DNA of 64,000 nucleotides from contig NZ_JASSUA010000001.1 of assembly GCF_030227115.1 (NCBI RefSeq), positions 1,922,001 to 1,986,000 of the forward strand, given 5' to 3'. This document shows positions 8,034 through 15,722 of the stretch, piece by piece (within the stretch, counting starts at the first letter, position 1; each line of letters begins with the position of its first letter). Under the pieces are notes generated by a model. That model had not been told where the DNA came from. It worked only from the letters and a program-made list of their open reading frames with translations, and did not search any database. Origin of the DNA: Marinobacter sp. SS13-12 (GTDB lineage Bacteria; Pseudomonadota; Gammaproteobacteria; Pseudomonadales; Oleiphilaceae). Position numbers and translations under genes: made by a program.

Positions 8034-9650
8034 CTAGAGGCGGGCCACACCAAACGAATTAGGCCGCAACTGTCGGGCCTCAGCCTCGCGGCATACCGAA
8101 AGCACCAGAGCCAGAACCCGCCGGGTATCCCGTGGATCAATCAGGCCGTCGTCCCACAGCCGCGCCGTACCGAACAGGGCAGTGGAACCGTCTTCCAGCT
8201 TCTTGGCGGTGGCCTGTTCCAGGAAATCCAGGGTTTTGGGATCCGGTTCCATGCCGCCCCGGCGCTGCTTGTCTTCGGCGACAATGCGCATCACCTTGCC
8301 GGCCTGTGCCGGGCCCATGACCGCGGTGCGGCTGTTGGGCCAGGCGAAGATGAACCTTGGGTCCAGGCCGCGGCCGCACATCGCGTAGTTACCTGCACCA
8401 TAGGAACCGCCGATCACAATTGCGACCTTTGGCACCCGGCAATTGGCCACCGCCTGGATCATTTTGGACCCGTGTTTGATGATGCCGTTCTGCTCCGAAT
8501 GGGTGCCCACCATGAAACCGGTGGTGTTGTGGAGGAACAGCAAAGGCGTGCCCGCCTGGTCGCAAAGCTGGATAAACTGGGCGGCCTTGGTGGCGCCGGC
8601 CGGGGTGATGGGGCCGTTGTTGCCGATGATGCCCACCGAGTGGCCCTCGATGCGGATGGTCCCGCACACGGTCTGGTCGTCGTAGTCGTTCTTGAAATCC
8701 ATAAACTTCGAGCCATCGGCAATGCGAGCGAGGATTTCGCGGACGTCGTAGGGCTTTTTGGCATCGCTGGGGATCACGCCCATCAATTCTTCAGCCGCAT
8801 ACAGCGGCTCTTCCCATTCCGGTTCCCGCACAGGCGGTAATTGCTCGTTCCAGGGCAGGGCTTCGAGCACATTGCGGGCATGACGGATGCCGTCGGCGTC
8901 ATCTTCGGCCAGGTATTCTGCCGTGCCCGCCACTTCCGCGTGCATCTGTGCACCGCCGAGTTCCTCATCGGTGGCCACTTCGCCTGTGGCGGCTTTCAGC
9001 AGGGGAGGGCCGGCCAGGAACATCTTGGCCTGCCCGCGGACCACGATTACATAGTCTGAAAGTCCCGGCTGGTAGGCACCGCCGGCGGTGGCGTTTCCGT
9101 GCACCACGGTCACCTGGGGAATACCGGCGGCGGACATGCGGGCCTGATTGGCGAAGCCGCGGGCGCCGAGCACAAAAATATCCGTAGCGTAGTTCAGGTT
9201 GGCACCGCCGCTCTCGGACAGCGACACCACCGGCAGCTTGTTCTCCATGGCAATCTGCTGCAGCCGCAGGGTCTTGTCCAGGCCTGCCGGCGTGATGGTG
9301 CCGCCCTTGATGGCACTGTTACTGGCCACCACCAGACAGCGAACACCACTGACGTGGCCAATGCCGGCAATAATGCCGCCACCGGACATGCTGCCGTCCT
9401 TGTCGTCGTGCATCTTGTAGCCGGCCAGGGAACACAGCTCCAGAAACGGTGTACCGCGATCCAGCAATCGGTTGATACGGTCCCGGGGCAGCAGCTTGCC
9501 GCGCTTGATAAACTTCTCCCGCGCCGCCTCCGCCAGGTCCAGCACCTTCTGCTCCACGTCCCGGAAAGTAGCGATATGGGCTTCCATCACCTCCGCATTG
9601 GCGCGAAAGTCATCCGACTGGGGATTAACGGTGGATTCCAGTACCTGCAT
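8034..9650 (-). CDS. atuC: AtuC, geranyl-CoA carboxylase carboxyltransferase subunit
   Basis: This 538-residue beta subunit has the carboxyltransferase fold. It transfers carboxyl groups from biotin on AtuF to geranyl-CoA. The N-terminal half contains LPRDRINRLLDRGTPFLELC and SGGANLNYATDIF; the C-terminal half contains the acyl-CoA-binding segment GNNGPITPAGATKAAQFIQL and GGSYGAGNYAMCGR. Length is typical for methylcrotonyl/geranyl-CoA carboxylase beta subunits. The ATG start has a GAGGAG site that overlaps the stop codon of atuB, which starts the message one gene earlier, implying coupled translation. Confidence 0.88.
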   Translation of the reverse strand: MQVLESTVNPQSDDFRANAEVMEAHIATFRDVEQKVLDLAEAAREKFIKRGKLLPRDRINRLLDRGTPFLELCSLAGYKMHDDKDGSMSGGGIIAGIGHVSGVRCLVVASNSAIKGGTITPAGLDKTLRLQQIAMENKLPVVSLSESGGANLNYATDIFVLGARGFANQARMSAAGIPQVTVVHGNATAGGAYQPGLSDYVIVVRGQAKMFLAGPPLLKAATGEVATDEELGGAQMHAEVAGTAEYLAEDDADGIRHARNVLEALPWNEQLPPVREPEWEEPLYAAEELMGVIPSDAKKPYDVREILARIADGSKFMDFKNDYDDQTVCGTIRIEGHSVGIIGNNGPITPAGATKAAQFIQLCDQAGTPLLFLHNTTGFMVGTHSEQNGIIKHGSKMIQAVANCRVPKVAIVIGGSYGAGNYAMCGRGLDPRFIFAWPNSRTAVMGPAQAGKVMRIVAEDKQRRGGMEPDPKTLDFLEQATAKKLEDGSTALFGTARLWDDGLIDPRDTRRVLALVLSVCREAEARQLRPNSFGVARL

Positions 9651-9660
9651 TGCCTACTCC

Positions 9661-10527
9661 TCAGTCGTCACTCAACACTTTGGGCGTGACCGCCCGATGG
9701 AAACCGTTAAAGGGCTCGTTGTTCTTAGCCTTCGGGAAAGGCCAGACCCGTCCACCCTGGGACGCCGCGCCGTCGATCCGCAGACAATCCCCACTGATAA
9801 ACGCCGCCCCCGGACTCAGTAGGAAACAGATCGCTGCACTGACCTCGGATTCCGTACCCATACGCTTGATGGGCACATTATCCCCCAGGCTGCGAATCCA
9901 CTGCTTCATGTGCTCGGGATAATTGTCCATGCCACTGGACGCGATCCACCCAGGCGCCACCGCGTTCACCCGTACCCCGGAACAGCCCCATTCCACCGCC
10001 GCCGTCTGGGTAAAATTCACCATCCCCGCCCGGGCCGCTCCGGAATGCCCCATGCCGGGCATACCACCCCACATATCCGCAACAATATTCACAATCGCCC
10101 CGCCGGTTTTCGACAGTGCCTGAGTGTAGGCCTCACGGGCTATCAAAAAGCCACCGGTGAGATTGGTGCGAACGACAGTCTCCCAGCCTTTCTGGTTGAT
10201 GTTCGCGAGTGGGGAGGGAAACTGACCGCCGGCGTTATTCACTACCCCGTTCAGCCCACCATGTTCCTCAATAATGGCCTTAACGGTCGCCTTGACCGAT
10301 TCTTCTTCGCGGATGTCACACACGTGAGCCGAGGCAACACCCCCGTCCTCGGAGATCTCTGCCTTCACCGCCTCAACCTTCTCGGCCTTCCGCCCGACGA
10401 GCGCGACCCGGGCCCCAAGCGCGGCCAGTTCGTGGGCCGTACAGCGTCCAATCCCCGAACCACCCCCGGTAACAATAAAAACCTGATCCCGAAAGAGATC
10501 CGGATGAAAAACAGACTGATAGCTCAT
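9661..10527 (-). CDS. atuB: AtuB, atypical short-chain dehydrogenase (dienoyl-CoA reductase-like)
   Basis: This 288-residue SDR has the cofactor motif TGGGSGIG near residue 21 and NNAG near residue 97. The usual catalytic YxxxK is missing: the segment reads GHSGAARAG, where classical enzymes have Tyr and Lys. Peroxisomal 2,4-dienoyl/enoyl-CoA reductases show a related HAGAAK-type segment (recalled), so a reductase acting on unsaturated acyl-CoA is more likely than a classical alcohol dehydrogenase. It lies between atuA and atuC, 10 bp from atuC. The exact reaction is unproven. Confidence 0.8.
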   Translation of the reverse strand: MSYQSVFHPDLFRDQVFIVTGGGSGIGRCTAHELAALGARVALVGRKAEKVEAVKAEISEDGGVASAHVCDIREEESVKATVKAIIEEHGGLNGVVNNAGGQFPSPLANINQKGWETVVRTNLTGGFLIAREAYTQALSKTGGAIVNIVADMWGGMPGMGHSGAARAGMVNFTQTAAVEWGCSGVRVNAVAPGWIASSGMDNYPEHMKQWIRSLGDNVPIKRMGTESEVSAAICFLLSPGAAFISGDCLRIDGAASQGGRVWPFPKAKNNEPFNGFHRAVTPKVLSDD

Positions 10528-10554
10528 AATAAGAGGACCTTTTCAAATGTTCGG

Positions 10555-10664
10555 GCGCTCCGGTGGGAAGGCTTGTCCGGGACCGTCAAAAACATGGATG
10601 TTTTTGTCGAGCGTACAGGGACGTATTCACAGCGTGTCCCGGACAAGCCTTCCCACCGGAGTGC
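10555..10664. repeat. Long palindromic element P7
   Basis: Arms 10555-10582 and 10637-10664 form a 28-bp stem with one mismatch, of which the inner 25 bp pair perfectly. The core matches P4 and P5 almost base for base. It fills the gap between atuA and atuB and begins about 28 bp ahead of the atuB start codon. Confidence 0.87.
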
Positions 10665-10680
10665 TTGCATCAATGTAAGA

Positions 10681-12486
10681 CTAATCAAGCAGGTCAGCAC
10701 GAACCGGCACGGGAAACTCCAGCAGTTGCTGAGCAAAAGCCTTGCCCTGGGGGTCAATCCGAAGGCTGGCAACGCCACCCCCGCCAAGACTGTGCTCGAG
10801 CAGGAAATTGAACGCATTGAAACCCGGCAACGCCCAACGAGTAACCCGACCATGCTCCGGATCCAGCGTGTGAGCCATCCACTCCGCCACCGCCAGTTCC
10901 GTCAACGCCGCCTCAATAAACGGCACAAATTCCGCCTTGCGGGCAATCACCCCGATATTGGTGTGATCCCCCTTGTCACCACTGCGCGCCCACGCCAGCC
11001 GGATCAATGGCACCGTCGTATCCGTGGCCGGCTCTGCGGCGCTGGACGCCTGCTGCTCAAGTTGCCCCGGCTCGAAACCACCAGTGGTATCCACATCCAC
11101 TGCCTGCTGATGGCCATCAAGATCCACCGCAACCGCCACTTCAGTTTTAGGAACCAGGCAGGAGTACAGACGAATCTTCGGCCAAACCGTCGGCCGCCCA
11201 CCCACAATGCCGGTAATCCCGGGCGCCATCCCCGTCGCCGCCTGGGCGATTTCCCGGGAAAACAGCACCAACGCCTCTTTCTTTACATGAGCAGTACTGA
11301 TCTTCACCACCACCTCTCGGCAGTCTCCCATGCGGCCCTGGGCACCATAAGTCGTCTCGGTGCCCAGCAGCTCGATACTGGTGTCCGTGTAATCCGCCAG
11401 GCCGCGCTCGCTGAACATTCGCGACGTCTTTGCCAGAATCGCCTCGGCCACCGCCTGCGCCTTGGCTTTTGCGTCCATACCGGCCAGCAGGAAGGTAACC
11501 GTGCACTTGAAACCATCCGGCCAGGTGCCGGACACCTTGTAGCTGTCCGTTGGTGATAGCCCTTTGGCGCCGCTGACACGCACCCGGTCTGCCGCCACCT
11601 CTTCGAGGGTGACTGCCGTAAAATCACTGGTCACATCCGGGAGCAGGTAGGCCCTGGGGTCGCCGATTTCGTAAACGAGTTGCTCGGCCACAGTGCCCCT
11701 GGACACCTTGCCCCCGGTGCCTTCCGGCTTGGTCATTATGAAGTCGCCGGTTGCCGTGACTTCTGCAATCGGGAAGCCCATATCCGCATAGCCATCCGCC
11801 ACATCTTCCCAGTCGGTAAAGTTACCGCCAGTGGATTGCGCACCGCACTCCAGCAGGTGCCCGGCAAGGCTGCCCTGGGCCAGCTTGTCGTAGTCGCTCC
11901 AGCTCCAGCCGAACTCGTGGACCAGCGGCGCCAGGACCAGCGCGCTGTCGGCAACCCGACCGGTAATAACGATATCGGCACCCTGTTCCAGGGCAGCGAC
12001 GAGACCCGGGGCACCGAGATAGGCATTCAGGCTCACCATCATCGGTGGCATCGGCTGGCCGGTCGTCATCTCGGTCATGCCGGCATCCGCCAGTTGTTTT
12101 TTCTTGGGTAACAGGTCATCACCCAGCACCAGGGCAATCTTCATGTCTACACCGGCTTTTTCGCACAGTGCTTGCAGGGCATCGCGGCAGGCAATCGGAT
12201 TTACGCCGCCAGCGTTTGCGAGTACCCGGATACTTTTCTGCTTTATCTCACCCAGCAATGGTCCCATCACCGTTTGCACAAAATCGCGGGCGTAGCCCTG
12301 GCTGGGGTCCTTCATTTTCTGCCCGGCCATGATGGACATGGTGATCTCCGCCAGATAGTCCGCCACCAGGTAATTGATATTGCCCTTGTGAACCAGCTGG
12401 GCCGCGGCGGTTTCGGTGTCGCCCCAGAACGCGGCGGAACAGCCGATGCGGATGGTTTCTGGCCTGGAACGATCGGAGTCTGGCAT
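10681..12486 (-). CDS. atuA: AtuA, acyclic terpene utilisation protein (DUF1446 family)
   Basis: This 601-residue protein belongs to the AtuA/DUF1446 family, conserved in acyclic terpene clusters but without an established reaction. The N-terminal part shows [20 protein letters not shown] and the glycine-rich [17 protein letters not shown]. The C-terminal 110 residues ([18 protein letters not shown]) form a second conserved domain. A TTG codon at 12525 could extend the frame by 13 residues, but ATG at 12486 is preceded by AAGGTG at 5-nt spacing and is preferred. It is the first gene of the operon, facing atuR. Confidence 0.85.
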   Translation of the reverse strand: MPDSDRSRPETIRIGCSAAFWGDTETAAAQLVHKGNINYLVADYLAEITMSIMAGQKMKDPSQGYARDFVQTVMGPLLGEIKQKSIRVLANAGGVNPIACRDALQALCEKAGVDMKIALVLGDDLLPKKKQLADAGMTEMTTGQPMPPMMVSLNAYLGAPGLVAALEQGADIVITGRVADSALVLAPLVHEFGWSWSDYDKLAQGSLAGHLLECGAQSTGGNFTDWEDVADGYADMGFPIAEVTATGDFIMTKPEGTGGKVSRGTVAEQLVYEIGDPRAYLLPDVTSDFTAVTLEEVAADRVRVSGAKGLSPTDSYKVSGTWPDGFKCTVTFLLAGMDAKAKAQAVAEAILAKTSRMFSERGLADYTDTSIELLGTETTYGAQGRMGDCREVVVKISTAHVKKEALVLFSREIAQAATGMAPGITGIVGGRPTVWPKIRLYSCLVPKTEVAVAVDLDGHQQAVDVDTTGGFEPGQLEQQASSAAEPATDTTVPLIRLAWARSGDKGDHTNIGVIARKAEFVPFIEAALTELAVAEWMAHTLDPEHGRVTRWALPGFNAFNFLLEHSLGGGGVASLRIDPQGKAFAQQLLEFPVPVRADLLD

Positions 12487-12513
12487 GGTTTCACCTTGTA
12501 AACGGAAGCCGAA

Positions 12514-12523
12514 AAGCGCTTGC
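12514..12523 (-). promoter_or_regulatory. Putative AtuR operator O1
   Basis: On the minus strand this site reads GCAAGCGCTT, the same 10-mer as in O2, and contains the perfect dyad AAGCGCTT. It lies 28 bp upstream of the atuA start. AtuR of P. aeruginosa is known to bind two inverted repeats in the equivalent gap; the assignment here is by analogy. Confidence 0.5.
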
Positions 12524-12578
12524 AAAGGCCCTCAAGGGGCCGCGCTCTGCGGAGGTTGTCAGCGATTCCAGTGACAAT

Positions 12579-12596
12579 ACCAAGCAAGCGCTTGGT
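12579..12596 (+). promoter_or_regulatory. Putative AtuR operator O2
   Basis: The sequence ACCAAGCAAGCGCTTGGT has outer arms ACCAAG/CTTGGT and the perfect inner dyad CAAGCGCTTG (12585-12594). It shares GCAAGCGCTT with O1, 70 bp away in the opposite orientation. It directly abuts the predicted -35 box of atuR, which would explain autoregulation. Confidence 0.55.
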
Positions 12597-12624
12597 TTGT
12601 AAACAGGCAAAATCAGGATAGAAT
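12597..12624 (+). promoter_or_regulatory. Predicted atuR promoter
   Basis: TTGTAA (12597-12602) and TAGAAT (12619-12624) are spaced 16 bp and resemble a sigma-70 promoter 33 bp upstream of the atuR start codon. The match is moderate. No equally clear promoter was picked out for atuA on the other strand. Confidence 0.4.
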
Positions 12625-12657
12625 TGGCGTTCTTCTGTTCCCTGGCTGGAAAACACT

Positions 12658-13281
12658 GTGAATCAAGACTGTATCCTGCGCTCACTGATTGCCGACAATC
12701 TGGTTTCCGACCCTGCCAGCGCTCGCGGCCGGCTTCTTCACGAAGCGGCCAGGCTGTTTCGTGACAAGGGCTATGAGCGCACCACCGTGCGGGATCTGGC
12801 TGCCGCCGTGGGTATCCAGTCGGGCAGTCTGTTTCATCACTTCCGCACCAAGGAAGAAATCCTCAAGGCGGTGATGGTAGAAACCATTCGCCTCAATACC
12901 GCCCTGATGCAGGCAGCGGTGGACGCCGCAACAACCCATCGTGACAAGCTGCAGGCGCTTGTCCGCGCCGAGCTGGAGTCCATCAATGGCCAAACCGGAG
13001 AGGCCATGGCGGTGTTGGTGTTCGAGTGGCGCAGCCTGTCGGAGGCGTCCCAGGCCTATGTGCTTGAACTCCGGGATATCTACGAGCAGTTGTGGCTGGA
13101 TGTGCTGGAGGAGCTGCGAAAGCAGGGCGTGCTGGCTGCGGATCCGTTTGTGGTGCGCCGCCTGCTGACGGGCGCACTGAGCTGGACAGTGACCTGGTAC
13201 CGGCCGGATGGTGGCCTCACACTGGACGATCTGACGGAGCAGGTAGTGGCCATGATGGGGCTGACAGGGCCCGGAAGTTGA
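12658..13281 (+). CDS. atuR: AtuR, TetR-family repressor of the atu operon
   Basis: This 207-residue TetR-family protein has its helix-turn-helix in residues about 30-70 (FRDKGYERTTVRDLAAAVG, then GSLFHHFRTKEEIL). The remainder is helical, as expected for ligand-binding and dimerisation. It is divergent from atuA with a 171-bp gap that contains two copies of a dyad. By analogy with P. aeruginosa AtuR it represses the operon until a terpenoid acyl-CoA or acid is present; the inducer is not visible from sequence. Translation appears to start at GTG with a weak upstream GGA-containing site. Confidence 0.83.
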   Translation: MNQDCILRSLIADNLVSDPASARGRLLHEAARLFRDKGYERTTVRDLAAAVGIQSGSLFHHFRTKEEILKAVMVETIRLNTALMQAAVDAATTHRDKLQALVRAELESINGQTGEAMAVLVFEWRSLSEASQAYVLELRDIYEQLWLDVLEELRKQGVLAADPFVVRRLLTGALSWTVTWYRPDGGLTLDDLTEQVVAMMGLTGPGS

Positions 13282-13585
13282 GTCCTGCAAGGAAATTTTT
13301 TGTGCTGGTACAAATGTATCAACTGTAATGAATTTCAGAAGTCATTGTTTTAAATCAATTTAAATCTTCTATTTTCCCGTCTTTGCAGGCCATTGGCCTG
13401 ATCGGCATGACCAAATCGGCATTCCAGCCATTTTTGTCAGACAAGATTCGCAGCATTCTTGCCCCTGTCAAAATACGAGCGGGGATTCGATAGCGGGTTA
13501 TCCATCACGGTATCTGTCGATCAGACAGTGATAATAAGCCCCGATCATCCCCGACCTATAAAAACAATGTAAGACAGGACGAACT
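13282..13585. other. Intergenic region atuR to TRAP genes
   Basis: This 304-bp, relatively A/T-rich stretch holds no gene that I can support. It contains a small perfect dyad ttgtcagacaa (13434-13444) and a short inverted repeat (ctgtcgatcagacag) near 13517-13531. It presumably includes the promoter of the following three-gene TRAP set, but no promoter was assigned. Confidence 0.5.
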
Positions 13586-14641
13586 ATGAACTCCTCACTG
13601 GTGAAATCCTTTGGGCGCCTGCGTAATAGTGGCGTGGCCCTTCTGGTATTGACGCTCCTTGCCGGCTGTTCGGCCAACCCCATCTACACAACCACCGGCG
13701 TGGTTCTCTCCAATTATTCGGAGGGAGAAGCAACCCCCTACGTGATGCAGATGTCGGATCCGAAAATGGCCTGCGCGCTGGGTGAGGGCGTGGATCCCTT
13801 GCTGTATTCCTTCTCCAGGGTGACCGATGCGCCTGAAAGTACTGGGTCCCTGCTGATGCTGCTGGCGGCAAACTGTTCCGAGTACAAGGCCTGGGAGGCG
13901 GAACTGGATTACCTTCGAGCGGATTTCGCTGGTGAGGTGCCATCTGCGAAAGACGCCCGCGAAAAAGCCAAGCGACTGAACGCTGAAACCGCCAAGCGCC
14001 GTTACATCGCCTACCAGCGCGCCATGGCCGCTTACGATTTTGATCCTGCGGCTGAAGAGTTCGAGTGCCCGTTCCTGTTTGACGACCAGGAGGAGCTCAC
14101 CTTCCTGCTGGGCCTGCTGACCGGGATGCAGGCCATCGTGAACGACGCCAACTCCGGAGCCATGGCAGGTGTGCCACGCAACATTGCGCCGCAGGCAGAG
14201 CGTGCCGCTACCTGTCTTGATAATGAGAAGTGGGGCGGCCTGCCGAACGCCATTCGCAGCATGGTATGGCTACTGTTGCCGGACACCCAGCCGAGTCTCG
14301 CTCCCGACCCCTGGAAGGTGCTTGAGGACAGCTCCCGCCTGGGAGTCGAGGCAGGCATCCGAGCGTCCATGGCGCTTGAGGCGGTCGCCGCAGAGACCTT
14401 TGGTCGTCCGGAGGTGCTTGAGGATGTTATCGCGAGATTTGCCGAGGCGGAAAACCGCATCAATGTGTGGAGCGAATTCCGGCTGGTGGATGAAGTGGCC
14501 GGTGACGCAATCCGGTTCTCATCCGATAAACACTGGACAGCCAATTATGGCTACCGCACCCCCCGTACTTATTTTGGCCGGATGAGCCCTGAGCGTGTCG
14601 GCGAAGAACCGGAAACCATGGATCTGGACGACCTGCTGTAG
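13586..14641 (+). CDS. TatT-like TRAP-associated lipoprotein
   Basis: This 351-residue predicted lipoprotein has a signal sequence ending in the lipobox LAGC (Cys about residue 28). The rest is strongly alpha-helical (for example LLMLLAANCSEYKAWEAELD), as in TatT (Tp0956-type) proteins that accompany some TRAP transporters. It stands directly upstream of a substrate-binding protein and a fused TRAP permease, with a 56-bp gap to the first. Identification as TatT family rests on this context, the lipobox and helical character, and would be confirmed by a profile search. Otherwise it would be called a hypothetical lipoprotein. Confidence 0.6.
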   Translation: MNSSLVKSFGRLRNSGVALLVLTLLAGCSANPIYTTTGVVLSNYSEGEATPYVMQMSDPKMACALGEGVDPLLYSFSRVTDAPESTGSLLMLLAANCSEYKAWEAELDYLRADFAGEVPSAKDAREKAKRLNAETAKRRYIAYQRAMAAYDFDPAAEEFECPFLFDDQEELTFLLGLLTGMQAIVNDANSGAMAGVPRNIAPQAERAATCLDNEKWGGLPNAIRSMVWLLLPDTQPSLAPDPWKVLEDSSRLGVEAGIRASMALEAVAAETFGRPEVLEDVIARFAEAENRINVWSEFRLVDEVAGDAIRFSSDKHWTANYGYRTPRTYFGRMSPERVGEEPETMDLDDLL

Positions 14642-14697
14642 CGGGCGTCCACCACTCTGACAAACACCAACAAACACAAGAAACCCGGAGGTCATTT

Positions 14698-15708
14698 ATG
14701 ATCCGCAAATCCCTTACTGCCCTGTCACTGGTTATCGCCGCCCCGTTTGCCGCGGCTGAGCCGGTCAAAATGTGTGTCTTTGACGTAATTGGTGCCAATG
14801 GCGACATGTACAACATGGTCAAAGACTATGCGCTGGAAATGAAAGCCCATGGTGTCGACTTTGAATTGCGCCCCTACACGGACGAGGGCGTTGCCGTTGG
14901 TGACTTCAACTCAGGGCAGTGTGATGCCGTTGCCGCCACAGACCTTCGCACCAGGCCATTCAACCGGTTTACCGGCAGCATCAGCGCGGTCGGTGCCCTT
15001 CCGACCTACGGCGACCTGAAGACAACCCTGGCAACCCTGGCCCAGCCCAAGGCAGCTCCCCTGATGAAAGACGGGGATTACGAAGTGCTGGGGATTGTGC
15101 CCGCCGGTGCCGGCTACCTGTTCGTCAACGACCGGAGTATCAATACTGCCGGTAAGCTGGCGGGCAAGCGCATGGCCACCCTGGACTACCAGAAAGACGC
15201 CATTCACATGGTGAACCACGTGAAGGCCACCGTTGTGCCGTCTGATATCACCAACTTTGCCGGCAAGTTTAACAATGGGTCGGTGGATACGGCTTACGCA
15301 CCGGCATTCGCCTACGAGGCCCTGGAACTCTACAAAGGCATTGGGGACGAAGGCGGTATTGTCGATTACCCGCTGGCGCAACTGACGATCCAGATCATTG
15401 CGCGGGACGGGGTCTTCGACGACGAAACTGCCCAGAAATCCCGCGAGGTTGCCTGGGGCATGTATGGCCAGGCCATGGACCTGATCGAGCGCCAGGAATC
15501 CGCCATTCCCGAGAAGCAGTGGGTGCGCATCCCCGAGAAGGACATCGAAGGCTACCAGGAAATGTTCCGTGAGAACCGCCTGCAGTTGCGGGATGGCACA
15601 GACGGCGCCGACGAGGTCTATCACCCCAAGATGATGAGCCTGCTGAGCAAGATCCGTTGCTCCAGCAATCCCGGTGCTTCCGAGTGCACAGCGTCCGACC
15701 GCGAATAA
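14698..15708 (+). CDS. TRAP-type periplasmic substrate-binding protein
   Basis: This 336-residue protein has a cleavable signal peptide (about 1-20, ending AAPFAAAEP). The mature part resembles a divergent group of putative solute-binding proteins that pair with TRAP permeases. It lacks obvious similarity to classical DctP in its first half but has the alternating layout of a two-lobed binding protein. Cysteines occur near both ends. It would hand the ligand to the DctQM protein encoded 14 bp downstream. A consensus ribosome site (GGAGG) precedes the ATG. The ligand is unknown; a link to terpenoid acids is only suggested by proximity to the atu cluster. Confidence 0.72.
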   Translation: MIRKSLTALSLVIAAPFAAAEPVKMCVFDVIGANGDMYNMVKDYALEMKAHGVDFELRPYTDEGVAVGDFNSGQCDAVAATDLRTRPFNRFTGSISAVGALPTYGDLKTTLATLAQPKAAPLMKDGDYEVLGIVPAGAGYLFVNDRSINTAGKLAGKRMATLDYQKDAIHMVNHVKATVVPSDITNFAGKFNNGSVDTAYAPAFAYEALELYKGIGDEGGIVDYPLAQLTIQIIARDGVFDDETAQKSREVAWGMYGQAMDLIERQESAIPEKQWVRIPEKDIEGYQEMFRENRLQLRDGTDGADEVYHPKMMSLLSKIRCSSNPGASECTASDRE

Positions 15709-15722
15709 AGGGCTGATCCTCC

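Noticed and set aside
25..10664. Palindromes P1-P7 as integron attC sites or a CRISPR array
   Set aside because: They have no integrase core sites at the ends, no regular spacing and no associated integrase or cas genes; variable arms with a fixed core are the opposite of attC layout.
9910..11556. Long plus-strand open frame opposite atuB and atuA
   Set aside because: Antisense to clear genes and it runs through palindrome P7; the Arg/His-rich composition is typical of a shadow frame.
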